NCBI RefSeq assembly: GCF_026107415.2
Contig: NZ_JAPCHX010000004.1
Location: 542,514-606,513 of the forward strand
Direction of reading: 5' to 3'
DNA: 64,000 bases
Source of the DNA: Microbacterium sp. MPKO10
GTDB taxonomy: Bacteria; Actinomycetota; Actinomycetes; Actinomycetales; Microbacteriaceae
A program made the translations under genes and the position numbers. The notes under the pieces were generated by a model. It had not been told where the DNA came from and searched no databases. It saw nothing but the letters and a program-made list of their open reading frames with translations. This document shows positions 51,570-60,243 of this stretch, piece after piece; position 1 is the first letter of the stretch; every line of letters starts with the position of its first letter.

Positions 51570-52505
51570 TCACACGTCGGCGTCGTCGGCCGCCTCACCA
51601 CGCACCATCTGCACCCACCGCGTCAGGTAGGCGGCACCCGCCTCATCGTGGATGAGCGTTTCGTGATGCCGCACCGGATACGGCACGTTGGGAACGCCTT
51701 CGCTGGGCCGCACGTCGACATGTGCAACGTCATAGCCGCGCTCGTGCAGCCAGTCCGCCATGGCGTAGTCGGTTCGCGAGTCGCCCATTGTGCGCCACCG
51801 TCGCGGAACCGCGGCATCAGCATCCCGCAGAAACCCGATCACACGGTCGGCACCGAGGTCTTTTCCCACACGCGCCGACTCGACGTCGGTCGAGATGATC
51901 GTGGGATCGATCCTGTAGTCAATGTTTCCCACAGCATCCGGAGTCTTGGCATCGAGCCGCTCGAAGCCAAAGCCGTGGCGGCTCATGATGGCGGCGATCT
52001 GCTCATCGATCTCGCCTTGACGCGCGAGGTACTGATCGTTCGATACCGACGTGTTCTGCTCGAGCGAGACCATCGAACGCTTTGTGCGGTCGTAGAACAC
52101 GAGATCGGCGTAGTCACGGTTCACGAGGATCTCGATGTCACGCGCCACGACATCAGGAACCGTCAGAGCGTCGTCGACGGTCACCTCTCCCGTGCCGTCG
52201 GCGCCGATCGTCATCCACACGGCGCCCTTCTCGCAGACGCCCCACAGTCGCGCATCTCGAGAGAGTCCGGCCTCCAGAAGCGGCGGCACCACCTGCTCGC
52301 GCAGAAACCCATCAGAGCGACCAGTGTTGAACGCGATGGGGACGCCCGCGTTGGCGAGCGCAGCGAGGTCTTCCGCAATGCTCGGGATCGCGATTGATCG
52401 AGTCACCGGGCTGGCGATCGGCCCATCGACGTCGAGCAAGAGGCCAAGCGGAGGCACGGCGTTCGTCTGGGTCGCGGCCGAGGGCACGGTCGAAGGGTCA
52501 GTCAC
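51570..52505 (-). CDS. HAD superfamily hydrolase
   Basis: This 311-residue HAD-type phosphatase has motif I LLLDVDGPIASPVTRS (first Asp of DxD in LDVDG) and motif II IAFNTGRSD. A cap region follows with CEKGAVWMTIGADGTGEV. Motif III/IV is expected at RVGKDLGADRVIGFLRDADA and TMGDSRTDYAMADWLHERGY (GDSxTD). It resembles HAD-IIB phosphatases such as sucrose- or trehalose-phosphate phosphatase relatives; the substrate is unknown. GTG start at 52505. It is convergent with the nucleoside hydrolase gene, with a 121-bp gap lacking a clear hairpin. Confidence 0.88.
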   Translation of the reverse strand: MTDPSTVPSAATQTNAVPPLGLLLDVDGPIASPVTRSIAIPSIAEDLAALANAGVPIAFNTGRSDGFLREQVVPPLLEAGLSRDARLWGVCEKGAVWMTIGADGTGEVTVDDALTVPDVVARDIEILVNRDYADLVFYDRTKRSMVSLEQNTSVSNDQYLARQGEIDEQIAAIMSRHGFGFERLDAKTPDAVGNIDYRIDPTIISTDVESARVGKDLGADRVIGFLRDADAAVPRRWRTMGDSRTDYAMADWLHERGYDVAHVDVRPSEGVPNVPYPVRHHETLIHDEAGAAYLTRWVQMVRGEAADDADV

Positions 52506-52538
52506 AGTGGCCAGTCTACGAGGCGTCGCTCAGTGTTT

Positions 52539-52586
52539 CTCTCAGGGCAACACCCAGTGCCGCTCTCAATGCAACGCCCAGTGCGC
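52539..52586. repeat. Two-copy 24-bp imperfect tandem repeat
   Basis: The unit CTCTCAGGGCAACACCCAGT plus GCCG at 52539-52562 is followed by CTCTCAATGCAACGCCCAGT plus GCGC at 52563-52586, with four differences plus the end. It fills the divergent gap between the HAD and DUF1801 genes and may carry no function. Confidence 0.7.
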
Positions 52587-52645
52587 GAGACAAGACATCT
52601 GGTCTGCACACGTCGCACGCTGCACAGCGCCACGTAAACTGAAGC

Positions 52646-53071
52646 ATGGCCGAGCAGAAGACCCGCCCCACAGATGCGTCCGTCACCGCGTTCATCGACC
52701 GGGCGACGCCCACGAGACGCCGGACAGATGGGCACCGTCTCGACGACATCATGCGCGAGGTCACGGGTGCCGATCCTGTCCTGTGGGGCCCGTCGATCGT
52801 GGGCTACGGCAGCTTCCACTATGTCTCGCCCGCCAACCCTCGCACGCGGGGCGAGTGGCCGCGCGTGGGGTTCTCACCACGCAAGGCGGCGCTCTCGCTT
52901 TACGGGCTCAAAGACCTCCCCGACGGTGCCGCGCTCCTGCCACGACTCGGCACGTTCACCGAGGGCGCGGGCTGCGTCTATGTGAAGACACTCGACGACA
53001 TCGACGAGGCGGTTTTGCGGGAGCTCATCGCCATCGCCTGGTCACGCGATGACGACACTGGCGGATGCTGA
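52646..53071 (+). CDS. DUF1801 domain protein
   Basis: This 141-residue protein is a near-complete DUF1801 (YdhG-like) domain: DDIMREVTGADPVLWGPSIV, GYGSFHY, WPRVGFSPRKAALSLYGLKD and AGCVYVKTLDDIDEAVLREL. The family is of unknown biochemical role (YdhG-like fold). There is no signal or membrane segment. The ATG at 52646 is preceded by CTGAAGC only. A monocistronic unit on the plus strand. Confidence 0.88.
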   Translation: MAEQKTRPTDASVTAFIDRATPTRRRTDGHRLDDIMREVTGADPVLWGPSIVGYGSFHYVSPANPRTRGEWPRVGFSPRKAALSLYGLKDLPDGAALLPRLGTFTEGAGCVYVKTLDDIDEAVLRELIAIAWSRDDDTGGC

Positions 53072-53167
53072 CACAGACCGCCTCAGCTCGCTAAAAGCAC
53101 GCAGCGCCGCACATTTATCACGGTCACACGGCCCCGCCGAGAGTACCGCGGTGCTACGTTCGAGAGT

Positions 53168-53476
53168 ATGAAGCAGCCCATCTCTCTGAATTCCACGGAC
53201 GACCACGGCCACTCCTGCGCGTGCGGCGAAGCAGACGAGGCGCTTCCGGAGCTGGACGTGCAGACAATCCCCCACGCCGTGCGTCACGCCGCCATCTTCG
53301 GCGCACTCGAGAGCCTCGCGCCTCGCTCGGGCATGATCATCTCAGCGACGCACAACCCGCTGCCATTGCTCGCCCAACTGGAACAACGCCACCCCGGCGA
53401 CTTCGAGAGCACATACGTTGAAGAGGGCCCCGAGCGCTGGCGCATCAAGTTCGTCCGTCGCCCCGACGCAGAGTGA
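53168..53476 (+). CDS. DUF2249 domain protein (TusA-like fold)
   Basis: This 102-residue protein matches DUF2249: ELDVQTIPHAVRHAAIFGAL, SGMIISATHNPLPLLAQLEQ and the ending WRIKFVRR. The fold is related to TusA/SirA, but here a CAC pair (HSCACGEADEALPELDV) lies before the domain instead of the TusA CP motif. DUF2249 proteins often accompany denitrification or hemerythrin-like genes; none is nearby. The next gene starts 14 bp after the stop, so the two are probably co-transcribed. Confidence 0.87.
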   Translation: MKQPISLNSTDDHGHSCACGEADEALPELDVQTIPHAVRHAAIFGALESLAPRSGMIISATHNPLPLLAQLEQRHPGDFESTYVEEGPERWRIKFVRRPDAE

Positions 53477-53489
53477 CTCTGCGACGCGC

Positions 53490-54005
53490 ATGACCGAAAC
53501 CACCGGCGACAGCATCCTGACCATTCGCCGCAGCAGCATCCTGACCATTCGCCGCAGCAGCATCCCGTTTCTCTGGACGGGCACCATTGCGATCATCGTG
53601 GGCGGCCTCATCGCCGCCGTCACGTCTCCGCTCGACCTCGAACATGGGTCGTGGGCTGCCGCCTACATCGTGCTGATCGTCGGCGTTGCCCTGATCTTCT
53701 TCGGCGTCACGCAGTCGATGCTTGCCGAACGCGTCAGCGGCGGCGCGATCGGCCTCGAGATCGGCACGTGGATGCTGGGCAGCCTCGCCGTTCTCGGCGG
53801 AACGCTCATTGAGACACCGATCGTTGTGGACATCGGCGGAGTTCTGCTCATCGTGGCACTCATCGCGTTCGCGCGTGCCGTGCGATCCGGATTCAGATCC
53901 GGCACTCGGGCGACGCTGCCGCTGTGGACGTTCCGCATTGTGCTCGTGATCATCATCGTCAGCATCCCGATCGGTCTGGTTCTCTCGCACCTGCGTCACG
54001 GCTGA
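53490..54005 (+). CDS. Small membrane protein with duplicated N-terminal octapeptide
   Basis: This 171-residue protein has four to five hydrophobic segments (FLWTGTIAIIVGGLIAAVTS, AAYIVLIVGVALIFFGVTQS, TWMLGSLAVLGGTLI, VVDIGGVLLIVALIAFA, IVLVIIIVSIPIGLVLS). The N-terminus carries a tandem octapeptide SILTIRRS-SILTIRRS from a 24-bp DNA duplication. No known family. The start at ATG 53490 fits coupling to the DUF2249 gene 14 bp upstream; ATG is the only sensible one before the repeat. Confidence 0.7.
   Translation: MTETTGDSILTIRRSSILTIRRSSIPFLWTGTIAIIVGGLIAAVTSPLDLEHGSWAAAYIVLIVGVALIFFGVTQSMLAERVSGGAIGLEIGTWMLGSLAVLGGTLIETPIVVDIGGVLLIVALIAFARAVRSGFRSGTRATLPLWTFRIVLVIIIVSIPIGLVLSHLRHG
53511..53558. 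repeat. Perfect 24-bp tandem duplication
   Basis: AGCATCCTGACCATTCGCCG plus CAGC occurs twice in direct succession (53511-53534 and 53535-53558), followed by the first seven bases of a third copy. It encodes the repeated SILTIRRS in the membrane protein and contains the host octamer CAGCATCC at each copy start. The perfect identity points to a recent event. Confidence 0.9.
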
Positions 54006-54065
54006 GCGCCGCCGGCACGCTCCGCCGAATACCGCGCGACAGCCGCATCTCGCAGGGCAACTGCA

Positions 54066-54159
54066 CCTCAGGACAGCCGCGCCTCAGGACAGCCGCGTCT
54101 CGCAGGACAGAGGGAAAACCGCACCCCACCCGCTCGGCGCTCTGATGCGGGTGGGGCGC
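54066..54159. terminator. Tandem 16-bp repeats and GC-rich hairpin
   Basis: CCTCAGGACAGCCGCG is perfectly duplicated at 54066-54081 and 54082-54097. Behind it, arms GCACCCCACCCGC (54121-54133) and GCGGGTGGGGCGC (54147-54159) pair at 12 of 13 positions around a 13-base loop, a probable terminator for the membrane-protein gene. The rest of the 345-bp gap up to 54350 shows no gene. Confidence 0.6.
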
Positions 54160-54350
54160 GGCCCTGCGATTGCAGAGGTGCTGTGAATCGGGTTCTGAAG
54201 TCGCACGACCTCCGCCAGCGCATCCACGGTTGAACTCAGCAACGCTCTCAATGATGAGAAGGGGGGACTCATCACACGTCCACGATCCCGCGCACGTAGG
54301 AACTCGTCAACCCCGCATTCGAGGGACGGCTCGGGCATTCCGCCCCTGAT

Positions 54351-55871
54351 TCAATGACCGCCGCCGAGTCGTCCCGCCAACCTCTCATGAATGCGCGAAC
54401 TTGCCTCGTTCAGCCCCTCGATCACCACACGCTTGCCGCGCTGCTCGTATTTCGTCGTGATCGAATCGAGAGCGGCGACCGTCGACGCATCCCAGATGTG
54501 CGAGCCCGACATGTCGATCACGACACGTTCCGGGTCATCGGCATACGCGAACTGCGTCGTGAGGTCGTTGCTTGACGCGAAGAACAGCTCGCCGTTCACT
54601 CGGTAATTCGCGGTCGGCACGGCGGCGCCGTCGTCGAGGCTGCGCTCTACGGTGGCGAAGTGTGCCACGCGGCGAGCGAAGACCAGTGCGGCAACGATGA
54701 CTCCGACAACGACTCCGATGGCGAGGTTGCTCGTGGCGACGACGACAGCCACCGTCGACAGCATCACCAGGGTCTCCCCCAGCGGCATCCGCTTGAGAGT
54801 CGAGGGTCGGATGCTGTGCCAGTCGAACGTGCCAACAGACACCATGACCATCACGGCGACCAGTGCCGCCATGGGGATCAGCCCGACAATGTCTCCCAGC
54901 GCGACCACGAGAATCAGCAGGAAGGTTCCGGCGAGGAACGTCGAGATTCGTGTGCGGGCTCCCGAGGCTTTGACATTGATCATTGTCTGCCCGATCATCG
55001 CGCAGCCGCCCATTCCTCCGAAGAGTCCCGAGAGAATGTTCGCGGTGCCCTGGCCGAGCGCTTCGCGCGTCTTGCGCGAATGGGTGTCTGTGATCTCATC
55101 GACGAGCTTCGCTGTCATGAGCGATTCGAGAAGCCCCACCACGGCCATCGCGAGCGAGAACGGGGCAATGGTGGTGAAGGTCTCCCATGTAAGCGGAATG
55201 TTCGGGATGAACAGTTCGGGCAGACTCTTCGGCAGTTCGCCTTCATCACCGACATTGGGCACGTTCAGCGCCATCACGAGCGTGACCGCGGTGATGAGCA
55301 CGATGGCCACGAGCGGCGCGGGCACCACCTTCGTCAGCTTCGGCATGAAGACCATGATGAGAATGCCGGCGGCGACAAGCGGGTAGACGAGCCACGGAAC
55401 GCCGATGAGGTGCGGCAGCTGCGCCATGAAGATGAGGATCGCCAGCGAGTTGACGAAGCCGATCATGACGCTGCGCGGGATGAACCGCATCAGTTTCGCC
55501 ACACCGAGCGCGCCCAAAACGATCTGGAAGAGCCCCGCAAGAATCACCGTCGCGATGAAATAGTCGAACCCGTACTCACGCGCGACCGGGGCGATCACCA
55601 GCGCGACAGCACCGGTGGCCGCCGAAATCATCGCGGGGCGACCACCGACGACGGCAATTGTCACGGCCATCACGAACGACGAGAACAATCCCACGCGCGG
55701 GTCGACGCCGGCGATGATCGAGAACGAGATCGCCTCCGGAATGAGCGCGAGCCCGACGACGAGACCGGCGAGCACTTCGCGCGTCAGCAGTTTCGGGCTC
55801 CGCAGCGCCTGCAGGACCGTCGGCTCGGGGCGGTAGCGATCGGCATCGGTATTCGGGGGCGCAAGCGCCAT
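54351..55871 (-). CDS. SulP family anion transporter with STAS domain
   Basis: This 506-residue SulP transporter (sulfate/bicarbonate permease group) has core helices with LAGLVVGLALIPEAISFSII, AGVDPRVGLFSSFVMAVTIA, GGRPAMISAATGAVALVIAP and IVLGALGVAKLMRFIPRSVM, where the family signature lies. The C-terminal cytoplasmic STAS domain begins near residue 410 (NGELFFASSNDLTTQF, VVIDMSGSHIWDASTVAALD). The start ATG at 55871 has AAGGAGACTCC ahead; a longer frame upstream is repetitive-free but lacks a ribosome site. It is divergent from a MerR-type gene with a perfect palindrome between. The true anion is unknown. Confidence 0.93.
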   Translation of the reverse strand: MALAPPNTDADRYRPEPTVLQALRSPKLLTREVLAGLVVGLALIPEAISFSIIAGVDPRVGLFSSFVMAVTIAVVGGRPAMISAATGAVALVIAPVAREYGFDYFIATVILAGLFQIVLGALGVAKLMRFIPRSVMIGFVNSLAILIFMAQLPHLIGVPWLVYPLVAAGILIMVFMPKLTKVVPAPLVAIVLITAVTLVMALNVPNVGDEGELPKSLPELFIPNIPLTWETFTTIAPFSLAMAVVGLLESLMTAKLVDEITDTHSRKTREALGQGTANILSGLFGGMGGCAMIGQTMINVKASGARTRISTFLAGTFLLILVVALGDIVGLIPMAALVAVMVMVSVGTFDWHSIRPSTLKRMPLGETLVMLSTVAVVVATSNLAIGVVVGVIVAALVFARRVAHFATVERSLDDGAAVPTANYRVNGELFFASSNDLTTQFAYADDPERVVIDMSGSHIWDASTVAALDSITTKYEQRGKRVVIEGLNEASSRIHERLAGRLGGGH

Positions 55872-56022
55872 GGAGTCTCCTTGGGAATGTCGCGGGGCAG
55901 GACGCTGCGATGCGCCGGTCTTGTCGAGATACGAGGGTTTTGCGGAATCAACGGATCCCGCATACGCTGCGAGACGAGACGACAAGTGTGACGGGGAACA
56001 GTCATTCCCAGCATCCCCGAAG

Positions 56023-56048
56023 ACTCTACCCTAACGTGAGGGTAGAGT
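56023..56048. promoter_or_regulatory. MerR-type operator, perfect 10-bp dyad
   Basis: ACTCTACCCT (56023-56032) and AGGGTAGAGT (56039-56048) are exact inverted copies around AACGTG. This form, CTACCCT-n6-AGGGTAG, is the usual shape of operators for MerR regulators that control their own gene in Actinobacteria. It ends 6 bp before the MerR start codon and lies in the divergent gap to SulP. Confidence 0.85.
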
Positions 56049-56054
56049 TCAGGT

Positions 56055-56423
56055 GTGACCGAACACATGATGCACATCGGAGAGCTCGCCGAGCGCAGCG
56101 AGCTCTCGCTGCGGACCCTGCGCCACTACGACGAGATCGGCCTCCTCCGCGCCTCGGGCCGCTCCGAGGGCGGCTTCCGTCTCTACTCAGAAGATGACCT
56201 TTCCCGACTCCTCGTCATCCGCAGAATGAAACCTCTCGGATTCAGCCTGGAGCAGATGGCCGAGCTTCTCGAGATCGTAGACGCGCTGGAAGCAGAGCAT
56301 CCCGACGCATCGGTGCGAGACGTCCTCGACACGTACATCGTTGACGCCGAGCAGCGCCGCGACAAGCTGGCGCGGCAACTCGCAATGGCCGACGAATTTG
56401 TCGAGCTGCTCCGCAGCAAGTGA
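56055..56423 (+). CDS. MerR family transcriptional regulator
   Basis: This 122-residue MerR-type regulator has HTH MHIGELAERSELSLRTLRHY, DEIGLLRASGRSEGGFRLYS and the wing, then a C-terminal coiled helix (VDAEQRRDKLARQLAMADEF). There are no Cys residues, so it does not sense metals through thiols. It has no large effector domain. GTG start at 56055, directly behind the perfect operator. It probably regulates itself and possibly the divergent SulP transporter. Confidence 0.9.
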   Translation: MTEHMMHIGELAERSELSLRTLRHYDEIGLLRASGRSEGGFRLYSEDDLSRLLVIRRMKPLGFSLEQMAELLEIVDALEAEHPDASVRDVLDTYIVDAEQRRDKLARQLAMADEFVELLRSK

Positions 56424-56576
56424 TCGTCGTACGACGGCGCCCTCGCGTCGATTCGTCACGCCGCGCAAAAGGGACGTGAGACAGAAGGAACGTGAGGCAA
56501 GATGGACACGCGGATCACACGCACCGGGTCACGCTGACACCTCGGAGCCGACAGAGTCACGCCGCAGAGGAAGGAC

Positions 56577-57626
56577 ATGATGACACAGCCGCAGGGAGCC
56601 CATCTGGTGGGCAGCGTCAATGACAACGATGCTGAGAGCACGATGCGGCGCGCAGCATCCATTCTCGGTTCTCACCTCACGCGGATACCCGACGGTGAGC
56701 CGGGCAGGCGATTCCACTGGATCATGTTTCAGGCCGATGTTCTCGGGCAGACCGCGGGAATCGAGCGTGTCGGCGAAGAGCCCGTTTGGCTGCGCGACCT
56801 CGACATCAGGCCCCTGCGAATTGCTGCGGGTGTCGACGCGTCGACACTGCAGCTACCTCCGCTCGGCTATGCGGATGCTGCACGAGACTCATACGCGGTG
56901 TTCACCCGCCTGCGTGACGAGGGTCTCATCGCCGAAAGAACACGCTTCCAAGTGGCGCTGCCCACACCGACAGCTGTCGTCGGTTCGTTCTTTGCCGGGG
57001 CCGACCAGGCGCTGATCGAACCGCTGTATCGCGACGCGATATACCGCGAGCTCGATGGAATTCTGCGCGACATTCCCCACGACGATCTCGCGATCCAGTT
57101 CGACTGTGCCGTGGAGTTCCTGGTGCTCGAAACTCACGATGCCGAAGGCGGTCGCGTGCCGTGGTTCGCCGGCGACGTCCTCGATGGTCTCGTTCAGCGA
57201 GCCGCCGAGGCGCTCTCGCGGGTGCCAAGCGACGTCGAAGCGGGTGTGCACCTCTGCTACGGGGATGTGGCCGAGAAGCACTTTGTCGAGCCAGAGAGCA
57301 CTCGCACGCTGGTGCGATTCGGCAATGCCCTCACGGCAGCCATGCGTCGCCCGCTGACCTGGCTGCATCTGCCGGTTCCGATTGAGCGCGACGACGATGA
57401 CTACTTCGCCGATCTCCAGAACCTGGCGCTGGCACCGGAGACCGAGCTCTACCTCGGGCTTGTGCATCGTGAAGACGGCGTTGAGGGTGCCGAACGCCGC
57501 ATCGCGACAGCGCAGCGTCACGTTGAGCGTTTCGGCGTGAGCACCGAATGCGGAATCGGCCGCGCTCCCGAAGGAACGACGGACGGCATCTTCCGGACGC
57601 ACGCCGCCGTCGCCTCCGCCTGGTAA
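56577..57626 (+). CDS. MetE-like (methionine synthase II-like) protein
   Basis: This 349-residue protein of the UROD/MetE-like superfamily starts AHLVGSVNDNDAESTMRRAA and SHLTRIPDGEPGRRFHWIMF, then QVALPTPTAVVGSFF, IAIQFDCAVEFLVLE-like (DDLAIQFDCAVEFLVLE) and the probable metal-site end STECGIGRAP. It resembles the C-terminal half of cobalamin-independent methionine synthase but lacks the N-terminal half and the complete zinc-site His-x-Cys pattern, so methionine synthesis is doubtful. AGGAAGGAC precedes the ATG. Single gene. Confidence 0.75.
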   Translation: MMTQPQGAHLVGSVNDNDAESTMRRAASILGSHLTRIPDGEPGRRFHWIMFQADVLGQTAGIERVGEEPVWLRDLDIRPLRIAAGVDASTLQLPPLGYADAARDSYAVFTRLRDEGLIAERTRFQVALPTPTAVVGSFFAGADQALIEPLYRDAIYRELDGILRDIPHDDLAIQFDCAVEFLVLETHDAEGGRVPWFAGDVLDGLVQRAAEALSRVPSDVEAGVHLCYGDVAEKHFVEPESTRTLVRFGNALTAAMRRPLTWLHLPVPIERDDDDYFADLQNLALAPETELYLGLVHREDGVEGAERRIATAQRHVERFGVSTECGIGRAPEGTTDGIFRTHAAVASAW

Positions 57627-57679
57627 CCTCTGAGCGGCGGGGCGGCCATCACGAGCGGATTCGCGCCGCCTGGTGGAGG

Positions 57680-58597
57680 TTATGAGCGGGCGAGCTGCGT
57701 GCGGAGCCAGGTGCGGGCACGCGTGATGAGCGCGCGGGCAAGTTCGTTGTCGGGTGCCCATGCCTCGAATCCGTGCGGAACGCCGAGCACGAGGTCGTAC
57801 GTCACGTCGACGCCCGCGCGTTCCAGCCGTCGCGCGTAATCATCGATCTCGTCATGAAACAGCTCAATGTCCGATCCGTAGATCCAGGTCGCGGGCAACC
57901 CCGAGAGATCGTCGCGGCGCGCTGCCGCCGCGTAGCCACTGACGCTCCCCGAACCAACATGGTCGCCGAGGTACGAACGCCAGCCCACGAGGTTGGCTCG
58001 GTTGTTCCAGATGAAGTGATCGTCATTGTCACGTGAGCGATCGGCGGCCGTTCGGTCATCGAGCATCGGGCAGAACAGCCATTGCGCGGCCAGGTGAACG
58101 CCTTCGTCGTGGAGTCGCTGCACGAGGGATGCTGCCAGGCCGGCGCCCGCGCTTTGACCGCCCACCGCGATGCGCTGCGTATCGATGCCGAACTCGTCGG
58201 CGTGTTCCAGCATCCAGGCATAACCCGCTGCGCAATCATCGAGCGGAACGGGAAATTTGAACTTGGGAGCGAGACGGTAGTCGACAGAGACGACGATCGC
58301 GCCGGTGTCACGTGCCGTCTCGCCGCAGAAGACGTCATCGTATGCCGCTGAGCCCATCACGAGCCCGCCTCCGTGAAGCCACAGCAGTGCACTGCCGTTG
58401 GGGGCAACGGGAACATACACACGGATGCGCGCCGCGAGGTCGCGGACGATGCGGCGTTCCACTCCACTGACGCGCCGCCCAGGTATGAACCTCGACAGAG
58501 ACCCACCCATCGTCAGGATGAACCTGTTCTCCAGATCGAATGTCGTCGATTTTCGGGTCGCTTCGCGCATGCGCGGATCAACTCGATCGATGTCCAT
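57680..58597 (-). CDS. Alpha/beta hydrolase, hormone-sensitive lipase family
   Basis: This 305-residue esterase/lipase (HSL/family IV) has the oxyanion-hole motif LLWLHGGGLVMGSAAYDDVF, DYRLAPKFKFPVPLDDC, and nucleophile elbow VGGQSAGAGLA. The Asp is expected near TWIYGSDIELFHDEIDDY and the His in LGVPHGFEAW. Cytoplasmic, probably acting on short-chain esters. GGGGAGCGC precedes the ATG at 58597. It is convergent with the MetE-like gene. Confidence 0.92.
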   Translation of the reverse strand: MDIDRVDPRMREATRKSTTFDLENRFILTMGGSLSRFIPGRRVSGVERRIVRDLAARIRVYVPVAPNGSALLWLHGGGLVMGSAAYDDVFCGETARDTGAIVVSVDYRLAPKFKFPVPLDDCAAGYAWMLEHADEFGIDTQRIAVGGQSAGAGLAASLVQRLHDEGVHLAAQWLFCPMLDDRTAADRSRDNDDHFIWNNRANLVGWRSYLGDHVGSGSVSGYAAAARRDDLSGLPATWIYGSDIELFHDEIDDYARRLERAGVDVTYDLVLGVPHGFEAWAPDNELARALITRARTWLRTQLARS

Positions 58598-58781
58598 GCG
58601 CTCCCCTCGGCGGCCGGCCCCACGCCGTTGACCACGCTCAGCTCAGTCTATGGTGCCTCGCCTGACAGCGTTCTCACCGCGAAAAGCGCGGTTGGCGCCT
58701 CCGAAAACCACACCGCAGTAGGGGGCTGTTCCACACCCCAGTGTGATGTGAGGGGAACCACCGCATTCTTATCTTCATGAG

Positions 58782-59459
58782 GTGGACGTCATCAACGAAT
58801 TTATTCTTCAGGCCGCGGCTTCGCCGTGGCTGCTGCTCGTCATGTTTGTTGTTGCGGTGATCGACGGATTCTTTCCGCCAGTTCCGAGTGAAACCGTGCT
58901 GGTCGGGGCCGCTGCCGCTGCAGCATCCTCTGGAGCAGTCCCCAGCATTGTGCTGTTGTGCCTAGTCGCCGCCGCGGGGGCGACGATTGGAGACAACATC
59001 GCCTACCTGATCGGACGGAGCGTTGGAGTCACACGATTCCGCTGGATGCGTGGACCCCGCATCTCCGCAACCCTCGACCGTGCGGCGCATGCCCTCGAGC
59101 ACCGAGGTGCTCCGTTCATTCTCGGTGCCCGGTTCATTCCGGTCGGCCGTGTGGCTGTGAACATGTCCGCCGGAGCGCTGGGATATTCGTGGCGCCGCTT
59201 CCTTCCGCTCAGCACTGTCGCCTCGGCAAGTTGGGCTGTGTACAGCGTCGTGATCGGCGTTGTCGCTGGCCAGTGGCTGCAGGATCAGCCGCTGCTGGGC
59301 GCCGTACTTGGGGTCGTCTTTGCCGTGCTGATCGGCTGGGCCATCGATCGGGTGGGGGTGGTTCGCCGTCGGCGAGCGGAGACATCACCGGAGGGCTCTC
59401 GCGCGACTCAGCTCGAAACGGCCTCGCTTGATCGCGTGCTCGCCGAACAGTGCGCGTGA
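58782..59459 (+). CDS. DedA family membrane protein
   Basis: This 225-residue DedA/VTT-domain membrane protein has FVVAVIDGFFPPVPSETVLV (family PxxPSE), AAAGATIGDNIAYLIGRSVG, FILGARFIPVGRVAVNMSAG (family R-x-x-P-x-x-R) and LGYSWRRFLPLSTVASASWA. These proteins take part in undecaprenyl-phosphate or phospholipid translocation and membrane homeostasis. GTG at 58782 is used (TGAGGTGGAC). A perfect inverted repeat 16 bp after the stop ends the unit. Confidence 0.92.
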   Translation: MDVINEFILQAAASPWLLLVMFVVAVIDGFFPPVPSETVLVGAAAAAASSGAVPSIVLLCLVAAAGATIGDNIAYLIGRSVGVTRFRWMRGPRISATLDRAAHALEHRGAPFILGARFIPVGRVAVNMSAGALGYSWRRFLPLSTVASASWAVYSVVIGVVAGQWLQDQPLLGAVLGVVFAVLIGWAIDRVGVVRRRRAETSPEGSRATQLETASLDRVLAEQCA

Positions 59460-59475
59460 CGAGTCTGTTGTCGCA

Positions 59476-59522
59476 GAAAACCCCCGCATCCCTTGTGTTT
59501 ACGGGGGAGAACGGGGGTTTTC
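59476..59522. terminator. Terminator hairpin after the DedA gene
   Basis: GAAAACCCCCG (59476-59486) and CGGGGGTTTTC (59512-59522) are exact inverted copies around a 25-base loop that can itself fold. The A/T ends give a U-run on either strand, so it can serve as bidirectional terminator. It is also the edge of the IS3 remnant region, so an IS end cannot be excluded. Confidence 0.75.
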
Positions 59523-59551
59523 GTTGGCGGTGACGGTGGGATTTGAGTCCG

Positions 59552-59828
59552 GGAGGCCGACTTCAGAATCTCGTTCCACCGGCGCAGGTCGCGGACCTCC
59601 CGCTCGAGGTCGGCGATCTTCTGTGTGTCCGCGGTCGTTACTCCCGAAGCCTCACCGGAATCGATCTCGTCCTGTCTGGCCCAGGTGCGCAATGCTTCGG
59701 GAAGGATACCGGGCTGATCGGCGACCCGTCTGATTGCTCCCCGCTTTCGTCGCGGGGTCTCGGCGCGCGTGGATCGCCATCCGCGTCGCGCGCTCGCTGA
59801 GCTCCTCGCTGTGCCCCGTTGCTCTCAT
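59552..59828 (-). pseudogene. IS3-type OrfA transposase remnant, frameshifted
   Basis: Read on the minus strand from ATG at 59828, MRATGHSEELSERATRMAIH leads into ARRDPATKAG. One frame change is needed before AIRRVADQPGILPEALRTWA, then RQDEIDSGEASGVTTADTQK, IADLEREVRDLRRWNEILKS and AS. This is the HTH and leucine-zipper-like part of IS3-family OrfA (usually VADQLGVHPEALR.WVRQ...I..LERE.RELRRANEILK). The reading stops at the end of the zipper and OrfB is missing. Flanks carry no intact IS ends. Confidence 0.8.
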
Positions 59829-59952
59829 CCTTCGCTGGTTTCAGAGCTTCCATCAGGCCCGAGCTGCATCAGCCCTCGCTCCTTTGCCGACTTTTTGACC
59901 CAGTCCACCGTCACGACTTTGGCGGCGCCCCAGACTGCAACCAGATCAACTG

Positions 59953-60236
59953 TCACCGAAGACCCGCTTGCGGTATGACTGAGATCGTCATGTTTTGCAG
60001 CCGGGCTGCGACGGGTCCACCGGATTGGGCAAGCGTGCCGGTTAGTCGGGACCGCCGTGCGACCTGCTGGCTGCGCGGCCGACGCAGCTCGTTATAGCGA
60101 ACAAACGCGATTGACAGGGCATCCGGGTGGGTTCGCGTGGTGTCCGCCAGCGGCTCCAGCAAGGCAACGAGGGTTGCAGCGTCTTCCATGGCCTCCCCCC
60201 TGAATGACACCACAGGGGCACCATCGAGTAGCGGGA
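59953..60236 (-). pseudogene. FAD-dependent monooxygenase, 3' fragment
   Basis: About 95 codons match the C-terminal end of FAD-binding aromatic hydroxylases: VVSFRGEAMEDAATLVALLE, then RYNELRRPRSQQVARRSRLT and GTLAQ. The family shows GGEGANQAIEDA...L and Y...RRPR...V...S at this place. The N-terminal FAD Rossmann part and the GDAAH motif are missing; upstream lies the TetR gene in the opposite direction. A truncated remnant, perhaps once the target of that regulator. Confidence 0.65.
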
Positions 60237-60243
60237 GATCCAA

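Noticed and set aside
54660..55991. A 443-codon plus-strand frame across the SulP gene
   Set aside because: His/Arg/Asp-rich shadow of a membrane protein gene with complete SulP and STAS motifs on the other strand.
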